64,000 nt of DNA from JAKFWF01 sp963750535. Lineage in GTDB: Bacteria; Pseudomonadota; Alphaproteobacteria; Rhizobiales; Hyphomicrobiaceae. The notes beneath the pieces were generated by a model. That model was not told the DNA's origin and did not search any database. It saw only the letters and a list, made by a program, of their open reading frames with translations. How positions within the stretch are numbered: position 1 is the first letter of the stretch; every line of letters begins with the position of its first letter. Below are positions 37,510 through 44,829 of this stretch, piece after piece. The translations under genes and the position numbers were made by a program. Where the stretch lies: the NCBI GenBank assembly GCA_963750535.1, contig CAVVRF010000013.1, forward strand, positions 1 to 64,000, given 5' to 3'.

Positions 37510-37902
37510 TTACTCAGGCGTGCCGACCAGGCGCGATACGCTGTGGAAGAACGCCTCGGGGCCGGTGTAGCCGCTGATGCGGCCAACCTCGGTGCCGCCG
37601 CGCATGAGAACAACGGTCGGCACGATGGTCACCGAAGACGCTAGGCTCAATTGGTCGGCCGCCGGATCGTTGATATCGAGGAAGCGGATCGGCAGCGCGC
37701 TCGCCTGCTTCGAGCGCTGGTAGCTCGGCAGCACGTCGCGGCGGAAGATGGCGCAGTAGATGCAATTCGGCGCCTCGAGCACGATCAGCTCCTGCGCGTC
37801 GGCCGAAGGCTGTACGACGGCCATGTCGCGCGCCGCCCTGCCAGTGTGCGACAGGATCACGCCCGCGACGATCGCCGCAAAGGCAATTGCTAGACCACGC
37901 AT
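37510..37902 (-). CDS. Exported thioredoxin-like protein
   Basis: The 130-residue protein begins with a hydrophobic leader (MRGLAIAFAAIVAGVIL). A thioredoxin-like core follows: LIVLEAPNCIYCAIFRRDVL with the C-x-x-C pair, then FLDINDPAADQL and the cis-proline region SVTIVPTVVLMRGGTEVG. Such proteins reduce or oxidise periplasmic thiols, often for cytochrome or metal-protein assembly. The partner is unknown. ATG 37902 is given; GTG 37908, six bases earlier with GGAG well placed, is an equally good start. The NicO/DUF1007/ZnuA-like genes lie upstream on its strand. Confidence 0.8.
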   Translation of the reverse strand: MRGLAIAFAAIVAGVILSHTGRAARDMAVVQPSADAQELIVLEAPNCIYCAIFRRDVLPSYQRSKQASALPIRFLDINDPAADQLSLASSVTIVPTVVLMRGGTEVGRISGYTGPEAFFHSVSRLVGTPE

Positions 37903-38039
37903 ACGCACGACACCAGCTCCAGCGATTGGCGGGCACAAGCCCCGATCGCCAAGAGTTCTAGGCGCGATCACGCCCATCGCAAGCCTGGTGTTGATGCGTG
38001 GTTAAGTCGCGATCCGAACTGGCACGCGCGTGCGGCACC

Positions 38040-39143
38040 TCAAAGCCGTGGGCCGCCGAGCAGGCTCGCGAGGAAGAACGTGGCGCCGATCACCATCACC
38101 AGGGCCGATCCGCCAATTGCCGCGAGTTGCTGGATCGACGCCGCCCAGTGGCTCTCGGCGCCGCCCGCGAGCTTCTTGGCAAGCTCCCGCGAACCGACCG
38201 CCAGCGACGCCAGGGCCGATACCGTCAGTGCTGTTCCGATCGCCATCGTGAAGGTCGCGAAGATGCCGGCCCACATGATGCCGAGGCTGAGGCTCAGCAG
38301 CAGCACGCCGATCGCGCCGGTGCACGGACGGATGCCGATCGAGAACGCCAGCGACCACGCGTGCGACCAGCTCCAGGGTCCCTGAAGCTGCTCCGGGGTT
38401 GCCATGTGCGTGTGACCGCAGTGCTCGTCATGGACGTGGCCTGGCTCGTGGTCGTGCGCGCAGGCGGCCCCGTGTGCGTGGTCGTGATCGTGATGGTGGC
38501 CGCCGGCGCAACAAGCGTCATGGGCATGGGCGCCATGCGCATGGCCATGATCCGGTTGCGGATGGTGCGGCTCGCCGGCCGTGTGCCCGGCGTGATGGTG
38601 ATGGTGATCACCGCGCAGCCGGGTCCACAGCAACCATGCGCCGAGCAGCGCGATCAGCCCCCAGCTGGCGGTTTCGAGCCAGTTCTCGGCAACCTTGATC
38701 TGCAGGCTCGTCGCCTTGAGGATCATCGCCAGGATGCCGACCAGGACGATCGCCGACAGCGCCTGGATCAGCGCCGCCATGAACGACAGCAGGATGCCGC
38801 GGCGCACCGTCCGCTCGTTGGCGAGCGCGTAGGACGAAATGACGAACTTGCCGTGCCCCGGGCCGACCGCGTGCAGGACGCCATAGATGAAGCTGATGAA
38901 GCCGAGGATCAGCGCCGCGTTGACCGAGCCGAGGGTCTTGAGCTGCCGCAGCGCTTCCGTCATGCCCTTGGTCATCTCGCGCTGGCCGTCGAGCACGAAG
39001 CTCCAGATGCCGTCGTAGAGGCCGGGCACCAGTCGCAACCCGAGCCAGCCGATGGCGACGATCGTTGCGGTTACTGCCGCCATGATCGCGAGCCGCGACC
39101 CGGCGCTCCGCACGCCCGCTGCTGCGGGAGAATTTGTCGTCAT
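38040..39143 (-). CDS. NicO-family (RcnA-like) metal permease with His-rich loop
   Basis: The 367-residue inner-membrane protein has six hydrophobic segments. It carries the family motifs YGVLHAVGPGHGKFVISSYA and IGIRPCTGAIGVLLLSL. The loop between the third and fourth segments (about residues 187-255) is crowded with histidine and some cysteine (RGDHHHHHAGHTAGEPHH, CCAGGHHHDHDHAHG), a metal-collecting region. The family is usually annotated as nickel/cobalt transport. Here the DUF1007 gene precedes it by 28 bases and a Zur-like palindrome sits at the head, so zinc is a likely substrate. ATG 39143 has CCGGAG upstream; the TTG at 39170 does not. Confidence 0.85.
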   Translation of the reverse strand: MTTNSPAAAGVRSAGSRLAIMAAVTATIVAIGWLGLRLVPGLYDGIWSFVLDGQREMTKGMTEALRQLKTLGSVNAALILGFISFIYGVLHAVGPGHGKFVISSYALANERTVRRGILLSFMAALIQALSAIVLVGILAMILKATSLQIKVAENWLETASWGLIALLGAWLLWTRLRGDHHHHHAGHTAGEPHHPQPDHGHAHGAHAHDACCAGGHHHDHDHAHGAACAHDHEPGHVHDEHCGHTHMATPEQLQGPWSWSHAWSLAFSIGIRPCTGAIGVLLLSLSLGIMWAGIFATFTMAIGTALTVSALASLAVGSRELAKKLAGGAESHWAASIQQLAAIGGSALVMVIGATFFLASLLGGPRL

Positions 39144-39171
39144 CGCAACGTCGCTCCGGAGGCGTTTCAAC

Positions 39172-39975
39172 TCAGGATTTCGGGCAGCTGAGACTTACTG
39201 TCTTGGCGATGCCGAGGCCCGCCTGGGCACCGCCGGTCTGCGAGAAGAACGCCTCGCCGAGCTTCTGCAGATCGGCCGCATCCTGCTTCGGCAAGCCGAC
39301 GTCGAGCTTGCAGCCGGCAGGTGCGCCCGGGCCGAGTGTCGCGCCCTTGTCGGTGGCCAGATCGAACCAGATCCAGAATTGCGGGTCCGAGATCGCGTAC
39401 TCGAACCCTTGCGCCTCGGCCAGTACCGGCTGCTTGAGCGGCAGGGTGAACTCGAGCGCGAGCACCTTGGGCGCCTGCTCCGCCGCCGACTTGTCGCCGC
39501 CGGTGAGCTTGCCGACCAGGCTGCCCCAGAATCCGGACTTGGCGGCCGGCGGTGCACCGGCCGGTGGCGTGCCGGTCAGACCCGTGGCGCGTGCCGAGCC
39601 GGGCGGCTGGGCCAACGTCACGTGCTCGAGGAAGTAGTCCTTCGGCGCGTCGAAAGCGAGGCGCTGCTCGCCGAGCTTGGCGAAGGTGAAATAGTCCATC
39701 TGCGACAGGCCGTCGATGTTGACCTTGGCGAGCTCGGCCAACTCCTTGCGGTCGAAGACCCCATCGCCGTTGGCATCGAGACCCTCGATCGCCATGCCGG
39801 TGTAGAATTCGTCGAAATACCAGCGCTGCCGGAGCCCGGTGATCGTGTTGTTGTTGTACAGCACCGTGCTTTCGACGGTGACGTAGACATGCGGATGCGC
39901 CGAGGCGTCGGCGACAATGCCGCCGGTCGCCGCCATAAGCGCCGCAATGCCGGTCACGGCTGCAATTGGCTTCAT
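39172..39975 (-). CDS. DUF1007 family periplasmic protein
   Basis: The 267-residue exported protein has a signal peptide (MKPIAAVTGIAALMAATGG) and the DUF1007 hallmark HPHVYVTVESTVLYNNN directly after it. YFDEFYTGMAIEGLDANGDG then leads into an EF-hand-like loop (D-x-N-x-D-x-V-x-x-x-E). Members are found next to NicO permeases and are thought to hand metal to them. ATG 39975 is taken because GGAGG lies 11 bases upstream; ATG 39984 sits too close to that site. It is the first gene of the minus-strand unit below the Zur-like palindrome. Confidence 0.85.
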   Translation of the reverse strand: MKPIAAVTGIAALMAATGGIVADASAHPHVYVTVESTVLYNNNTITGLRQRWYFDEFYTGMAIEGLDANGDGVFDRKELAELAKVNIDGLSQMDYFTFAKLGEQRLAFDAPKDYFLEHVTLAQPPGSARATGLTGTPPAGAPPAAKSGFWGSLVGKLTGGDKSAAEQAPKVLALEFTLPLKQPVLAEAQGFEYAISDPQFWIWFDLATDKGATLGPGAPAGCKLDVGLPKQDAADLQKLGEAFFSQTGGAQAGLGIAKTVSLSCPKS

Positions 39976-40131
39976 CGCTGGCATTGCCTCCGTTCGGGGT
40001 GCACCGGCACCACACGGCCGCCACGCCGCACAGTGCCGCAGGACCTGATGTAGGCCCGAATCTCGCGCCTTCCAAGGCGACTTTTCGCGCATGGTTGCGG
40101 CAATTAGCGTGGCTCATATCAACTTGACCGA

Positions 40132-40143
40132 ATGTTATAACAT
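40132..40143. promoter_or_regulatory. Zur-like operator between divergent metal genes
   Basis: ATGTTATAACAT is a perfect 12-bp palindrome between the DUF1007/NicO unit (minus) and the ZnuA-like gene (plus). Zur boxes of alphaproteobacteria are A/T-rich palindromes of the form GTTATN-n-ATAAC, so zinc repression of both units is plausible. A TTGACC (40124-40129) just upstream could be a -35 element for the plus strand. Confidence 0.6.
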
Positions 40144-40299
40144 GCTACTTGTCGGGCGCGATGCCGGGCCGGGCCACGAGTGCGGCGCGGGCATCCAACC
40201 CATCAGTTGCTCGAGAAGCAGGAGATCGCATGCCAGAAGCTGCAGCATTTGAATTTCGGCCCAGGGCCGGCCGCGGGGCGGTGCGGATCCTGATCGGCT

Positions 40300-41211
40300 G
40301 TGGCTTTATGCTTGATGCCGATGGCGTCGGCGGAAGCAGCACTCAAGGTCGTCACCACCAGCAAGCCGGTGCATGCCTTGGTGGCGTCGGTGATGGGCGA
40401 TACCGGAACGCCGACGGTGCTAGTAAGTGGCGCCGCGTCGCCGCACAGCTATGCCATGAAGCCCTCGGACGCGAAGGCGGCCAACGGTGCCCAGCTCTTT
40501 TTCCGGATCTCGGAGGGCCTCGAGCCGTTCACCGCCAAGCTCGTGAAGTCGCTGCCGAAATCGGTGAAGGTGGTATCGCTGATCGATGCCCCGGGGCTCG
40601 CGATACTCGACCGACGCGAGACCGGTGCGTTCGAGGCGCACGAGGAGCACGGCCATGGTCACGGCTCGGGCAAGACGTCGGAACCCGAGGACGAGCGCGA
40701 TCCTCACGTCTGGCTCGATCCGAGCAACGCCAGCGCCATGGTCGATCATATCGCCACCGTGCTTGCCACGGCGGAGCCCGCCAACGCCGCTCGGTTCAAA
40801 GCCAATGCCGAAGCCACCAAGTCGCTTATCGCCGAGATGTCGTCGCAGCTCGCACTCGAGCTGAAACCTCATGCCGGCAAGCCGTTCGTCGTCTTGCACG
40901 ATGCCTATCAGTATTTGGAGCGGCCGTTCGGCCTGACCGCCGTCGGCTCGATCGCGGTCACGCCCGAGGCTGCGCCCAGCGGCAAGCGCCTGGCCGCGAT
41001 CCGCAAGAAGATCGCCGACACCGGCGCGACCTGCGTCTTTGCCGAGCCCGGCATGCAGCCGAAGATCGTTGCCGCGGTCGTTGAAGGTACCAAGGCCCGG
41101 ACCGGAATGCTCGATCCGGAGGCCACGCGGCTCACTCCGGGTCCGGGCGTCTATGTCGCGCTGATGCGCGGCTTGGCGGACGGCATCAAGTCCTGCTTCG
41201 CGCAGAAGTGA
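40300..41211 (+). CDS. znuA: ZnuA-like zinc ABC-transporter substrate-binding protein
   Basis: The protein belongs to the cluster-9 metal-binding proteins that capture zinc or manganese. The core shows VVTTSKPVHALVASVMGD, SPHSYAMKPSDAKAANGAQL with a ligand His, a short His loop (HEEHGHGHGSGKTSEPEDER), DPHVWLDPSNASAMVDHI and VLHDAYQYLERPFGL. The in-frame start is GTG 40300, which leaves only about 12 residues of leader. In another frame from ATG 40230 the text RGAVRILIGCGFML looks like the missing n- and h-regions. One extra base near 40310 would therefore explain the short leader. No permease or ATPase gene is adjacent. Confidence 0.85.
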   Translation: MALCLMPMASAEAALKVVTTSKPVHALVASVMGDTGTPTVLVSGAASPHSYAMKPSDAKAANGAQLFFRISEGLEPFTAKLVKSLPKSVKVVSLIDAPGLAILDRRETGAFEAHEEHGHGHGSGKTSEPEDERDPHVWLDPSNASAMVDHIATVLATAEPANAARFKANAEATKSLIAEMSSQLALELKPHAGKPFVVLHDAYQYLERPFGLTAVGSIAVTPEAAPSGKRLAAIRKKIADTGATCVFAEPGMQPKIVAAVVEGTKARTGMLDPEATRLTPGPGVYVALMRGLADGIKSCFAQK

Positions 41212-41255
41212 TCGGTTCGCCGCCGGAGCACGGGTCACGGCCCCCAAATGCAAAA

Positions 41256-41277
41256 ACAGGCACCTCGCGGTGCCTGT
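41256..41277. terminator. Bidirectional terminator hairpin
   Basis: A 9-bp stem (ACAGGCACC and GGTGCCTGT) with loop TCGC is followed by CTCGTTTT and preceded by CAAAA, so it can serve both convergent genes, the ZnuA-like gene and the L,D-transpeptidase. Confidence 0.8.
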
Positions 41278-41315
41278 CTCGTTTTCCGGATCGAACGGGA
41301 TGGATCGGGGTCGGG

Positions 41316-42014
41316 TTATTCCGCCGATGTCACCATCGGGCGCGAGGCGCGGTAGTACGGGCGGCTCTGCGTCGGCTTGCGCGACGCGCTGACCGGACGC
41401 CGCACCTCGTCGTCGCTGCTGGCGATGGCGCTGCCCTGGAATTGCTGCCAGGTAACGGTGACCTTGGTGCCGACCGCGACGCGGTCATAGAGCTCGATGA
41501 CATCCTGATTGTACATGCGGATGCAGCCCTTCGACACCGGCTGGCCGATGGTCCAGGGAGCATCGGTGCCGTGGATGCGGTAGGTGCTGGAGCCGAGGTA
41601 GAGACCACGCACGCCCAGCGGGTTCATCGGATGGCCGCCCGGCACCCACATCGGCAAGCGCGGGTTCTCCGCGCGCATGGTCGGCGTCGGCGTCCACGAC
41701 GGATTGACGCGCTTCTGCGTGATCGACATCACGCCCTGCCAGCGGCTCTGCTCGCGCGGAATGGCGATCGGGTAGCTCACCGCCTCGCCGGCGCGGGTGA
41801 CGTGGTAGAGGCGGCGGTCGCCAAAGCTCACCACGATCTCGCCGGGCTTGTGGGTGGGGCTGAAGCGCACGGTCTCGCGTCCGCTGCCGCCGATGGTGCT
41901 GCCGCCGCCCCAATCCCAGCTCTGGGCCTGGGCCGTGGCGGAAAGCGCCGCGAGGCCGAACGCTGCCGCACCGGCAATGGTCGCGACGCGGCGAGCGATG
42001 TTGCTGACGATCAT
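41316..42014 (-). CDS. L,D-transpeptidase (YkuD family)
   Basis: The 232-residue exported enzyme forms 3-3 cross-links in peptidoglycan or attaches proteins to it. A signal peptide ends near ATAQAQ. The YkuD domain runs from PGEIVVSFGDRRLYHVTRAG to the catalytic motif, in which YRIHGTDAPWTIGQPVSKGC gives the His and the SKGCIRM nucleophile Cys. Family-typical text such as GGHPMNPLGVRGLYLGSSTY lies between. The C-terminus is Arg/Ser-rich. ATG 42014 has AAGGAGC upstream. It converges with the ZnuA-like gene. Confidence 0.92.
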   Translation of the reverse strand: MIVSNIARRVATIAGAAAFGLAALSATAQAQSWDWGGGSTIGGSGRETVRFSPTHKPGEIVVSFGDRRLYHVTRAGEAVSYPIAIPREQSRWQGVMSITQKRVNPSWTPTPTMRAENPRLPMWVPGGHPMNPLGVRGLYLGSSTYRIHGTDAPWTIGQPVSKGCIRMYNQDVIELYDRVAVGTKVTVTWQQFQGSAIASSDDEVRRPVSASRKPTQSRPYYRASRPMVTSAE

Positions 42015-42070
42015 CTCGTGGCTCCTTAAGATTTTGATTTCAACAGCGCATCACGTCCGGACACGCCTTG

Positions 42071-42145
42071 AGGATGCATTGCGTGTCTGCATCCTGAATT
42101 GTCATGATGAAGGGACCGTATACGGTAGCCCTATCTTCGAGATAG
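42071..42145. repeat. Cluster of three small palindromes
   Basis: AGGATGCA/TGCATCCT (42071-42095), ACCGTATACGGT (42115-42126) and CTATCT-TCG-AGATAG (42131-42145) follow each other between the L,D-transpeptidase and imuA. The second is a perfect 12-bp palindrome and could be an operator for the transpeptidase gene. I see no gene here. Confidence 0.5.
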
Positions 42146-42292
42146 CGCAGAGAGGACACACTTCGGCCGGTTTCGCGCCGAAGCGAGCGCCGGACGGTCA
42201 CAGGTGTGTGATTTCTGCATGGACCCGGCGGTGCCGGTCGAAGATTTCGCTGCGGCGCAGAAAAGCATTGACGGTCATCAAAAACAAAACTA

Positions 42293-42307
42293 GAACATAA
42301 AAAGAAC
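42293..42307 (+). promoter_or_regulatory. LexA (SOS) box overlapping the imuA promoter
   Basis: GAACATAAAAAGAAC is an exact GAAC-N7-GAAC, the LexA operator of alphaproteobacteria. A TTGACG at 42268-42273 and, 17 bases on, TAGAAC at 42291-42296 look like -35 and -10 elements, so the repressor would cover the -10. imuA starts 22 bases downstream. Confidence 0.85.
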
Positions 42308-42328
42308 ATATGCGCTCCAAGAGGCCGC

Positions 42329-43288
42329 ATGTCCCCTGTCCATCCAAATGATTCGCCTGGAATTTATTCCCTGCGAGCTGACGCACCCGAAGAGCCCGGG
42401 CGGGCTGGAGAGGGACGCTCTCTGGCTCGCCAGGATCTCATCGAGGACCTGCGGGCTCGCATTCGCCGCATCGAGGGGCCTGCCAGCTTCACAGCTCCCG
42501 CCGCCGCTGTCGTGCCTGAGCGGCCGGTTTCGGGCGAGCGCTGGGGGCTGGGAGTGGCAGCCATCGATGACCTGCTCGGACCGCGTGGCCTCGATCCCGG
42601 CGGCCTTCACGAGATCAGATCCGATGCCGCCGGCGACGGCCTCAGCGCCGTTGCGGCTACGTCGGCGCGGCGGATTTTTGCCCTGCTGCTGGCTGTCAGG
42701 CGGATGCTGAGCCTGGAGCGGCCGGGAGCGATGCTGTGGTGTCTGCCGGCTGCGGCTGGGCAGGAGACGGGCAAGCCCTACAGTCGCGGCCTGGCGTCTC
42801 TGGGTCTCGATCCCGATCGGCTGATCATCGCCACGCCGCGCAAGGCCGGCGACGTGCCGTGGGTGATCGAGGAGGCGGTGAAGGCGGCCTGCCTCTCGCT
42901 CGTGCTGGGCGAGGTGAGGACGGTCGGGGTGACCGCGGCGCGGCGGCTGTCGCTGGCCGCGGCCGAAGCGCAGACGCCGTGCCTTCTGGTGCCGTTGGCG
43001 GGGTCCATTCCGGTGATTGCCGCCGCGACGCGCTGGCGGGTCGCGCCGCGCCCGAGCGGAACGGACCCCCTCGATGCCGCGGCCCCGGGCCCGCGCCGTT
43101 TCTCCATCGCCCTCGAGCGCTGCCGCGCCCGCCCTCTCGTTTCAGATGCACTCGATTTCGTAGTGGAGTGGTCCGATGCCGCGCGTTGTTTCGGTATGGC
43201 TGCCGCAGTTTCCGATCGAGCGCCTGCGCCAGGCCCAAGCCCAGGCGCACAGCTCGATGCCGGGACCATCCTGCGGCGCCGTGCCTGA
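42329..43288 (+). CDS. imuA: ImuA, SOS mutagenesis accessory protein
   Basis: ImuA is a RecA/SulA-like accessory factor of the ImuABC translesion mutasome. The 319-residue protein has LARQDLIEDLRARIRRIEG, then ERWGLGVAAIDDLLGPRGLD and GGLHEIRSDAAGDGLSAVAA, a RecA-like layout without a proper Walker A, followed by GAMLWCLPAAAGQETGKPYS and VIEEAVKAACLSLVLGEVRT. ATG 42329 sits just after the LexA box. The end overlaps imuB by 113 bases in another frame. Both readings match their families there, so the overlap may be real. Confidence 0.88.
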   Translation: MSPVHPNDSPGIYSLRADAPEEPGRAGEGRSLARQDLIEDLRARIRRIEGPASFTAPAAAVVPERPVSGERWGLGVAAIDDLLGPRGLDPGGLHEIRSDAAGDGLSAVAATSARRIFALLLAVRRMLSLERPGAMLWCLPAAAGQETGKPYSRGLASLGLDPDRLIIATPRKAGDVPWVIEEAVKAACLSLVLGEVRTVGVTAARRLSLAAAEAQTPCLLVPLAGSIPVIAAATRWRVAPRPSGTDPLDAAAPGPRRFSIALERCRARPLVSDALDFVVEWSDAARCFGMAAAVSDRAPAPGPSPGAQLDAGTILRRRA

Positions 43289-44819
43289 TGCGGCGGCGGC
43301 GCGGCCCGCGCCGCTTGCCCTGGTCGAAAGCGGGCCGCGCGGGCTTCTCGTCACTGCCGTCAATGAGGTGGCAGCGGCGGCCGGCGTCGTGCCGGGACAA
43401 CCTCTCGCCGATGCGCGGGCGAGCCTCCCCAGCCTGCGCACCAGGCCCGCCGAGCGGGATCGTGATGCGGCCACTCTCGAAGGGCTGGCACGCTGGGCCG
43501 GCCGCTATGGCCCATCCCGCAACGTCGAAGGTAGCGATGGGCTGTGGGTCGATATCGATGGCGTCGCGCATCTGTTCGGCGGCGAGGCGGCGCTGCTCGC
43601 CGATTGCCGCCGGCGGCTGGCGGATGCGGGGTTTTCCGCCCGCCTCGGTCTTGCCGATACGACCGCCGCCGCCTGGGCGCTTGCCCGCTATGGCCGGTGC
43701 GCTTCGCCGGCCGCCATCGCGGCTGCGGGCAGGAGCGACGAAGCGCTTGCGGAGTTGCCGGTCGAGGCGCTGCGGCTGACGCAGCCGACCGTGATCCTGC
43801 TGCGGCGGCTCGGCCTCTATCGCATCGGCCAGCTTTATCGCTTGCCGCGTGCGAGCCTGGCGCGGCGGTTCCGTGATCTGCGCGCCGCCGGCCGTATCGC
43901 GAACGAGCTTGCCGATGGCGTGATCCTGCGCCTCGACCAGGCGCTTGGCGAGATCCGCGATCCGCGATCGCCGATGGCGCCGCTTCCCTGCCGTCTGGTG
44001 CGCCAGGTGTTCGCCGAGCCGCTGATCGCCCAGGCCGGCCTGCAGGCGGCGATGACGGACACGATCACCCGGCTGAGCGGGATGCTGGCGTCGGTCGGCG
44101 AAGGGGCGCGGCAGTTGCGCCTCACCTTCTACCGCACCGACGGCACCAGCGTCGCGATCGGCGTCGGCACCAGCAGTCCGTGCCGCGATGCAAGGCACAT
44201 CGGCCGGCTGTTCGCCGAGAAGCTCGATGCGGTCGATGCCGGTTTCGGCGTTGACGTGGTGACGCTGGAAGGCGTGCTCGTCGAGCGTCTGGACGCCGTC
44301 CAGTCCGGCCTTGCCGCCAGGCGTGGCGATCAGGGCGGGCAGGGGCTCGCCGAGCTCGTCGACCGGCTGTCGAACCGCGTCGGTGCGGCCGCCATCCATC
44401 GCGTCGTGCCGCGGCAGCGCCACCTGCCCGAGCAGGCGGACATCGTCGTGCCGGCGCTCGCTGCCGCCACCGTCGCGGCGACGGGCCCGTGCGCGGTTCC
44501 TGCCCCGCGGCCGCCGCTTCTGCTCGGCCGGCCGGAGCCGATCGAGGTGATCGCGGAGGTGCCGGAGGGGCCGCCACGCCGCTTCCTGTGGCGGCGGGCA
44601 CGCCATCGCATCGTCAAGTCCGAGGGACCGGAGCGGATCGAGCCTGCCTGGTGGCAGGCGCTCGGCCCGGAGGCCCCGGCGGCGGCGCTCCGCCCGCGCG
44701 ACTACTACCGGATCGAGGATGACCGGGGCGGACGCTTCTGGGTCTTCCGTGAAGGTCTCTACGACCGCGGGACGGCGGCGGTCTCGCCGGGCTGGTACGT
44801 TCACGGCGTGTTCGGTTGA
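43176..44819 (+). CDS. imuB: ImuB, Y-family polymerase-like mutasome hub
   Basis: ImuB is a catalytically inactive Y-family polymerase that links the beta clamp, ImuA and DnaE2. The 547-residue protein begins PRVVSVWLPQFPIERLRQAQ and continues with ALVESGPRGLLVTAVNEVAA and GLWVDIDGVAHLFGGEAALL. The palm, finger and thumb segments follow (YRIGQLYRLPRASLARRFRD), then a C-terminal region with DYYRIEDDRGGRFWVFREGL. The acidic residues of active Y-family polymerases are not evident, as expected for ImuB. It is the second gene of the SOS operon; dnaE2 begins 10 bases after it. Confidence 0.92.
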   Translation: MPRVVSVWLPQFPIERLRQAQAQAHSSMPGPSCGAVPDAAAARPAPLALVESGPRGLLVTAVNEVAAAAGVVPGQPLADARASLPSLRTRPAERDRDAATLEGLARWAGRYGPSRNVEGSDGLWVDIDGVAHLFGGEAALLADCRRRLADAGFSARLGLADTTAAAWALARYGRCASPAAIAAAGRSDEALAELPVEALRLTQPTVILLRRLGLYRIGQLYRLPRASLARRFRDLRAAGRIANELADGVILRLDQALGEIRDPRSPMAPLPCRLVRQVFAEPLIAQAGLQAAMTDTITRLSGMLASVGEGARQLRLTFYRTDGTSVAIGVGTSSPCRDARHIGRLFAEKLDAVDAGFGVDVVTLEGVLVERLDAVQSGLAARRGDQGGQGLAELVDRLSNRVGAAAIHRVVPRQRHLPEQADIVVPALAAATVAATGPCAVPAPRPPLLLGRPEPIEVIAEVPEGPPRRFLWRRARHRIVKSEGPERIEPAWWQALGPEAPAAALRPRDYYRIEDDRGGRFWVFREGLYDRGTAAVSPGWYVHGVFG

Positions 44820-44829
44820 GGAGGCTTGG

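Noticed and set aside
38450..38640. A tandem repeat or CRISPR-like array in the His-rich region
   Set aside because: The repetition is the codon pattern of the NicO His-rich loop; there are no uniform repeats and spacers.
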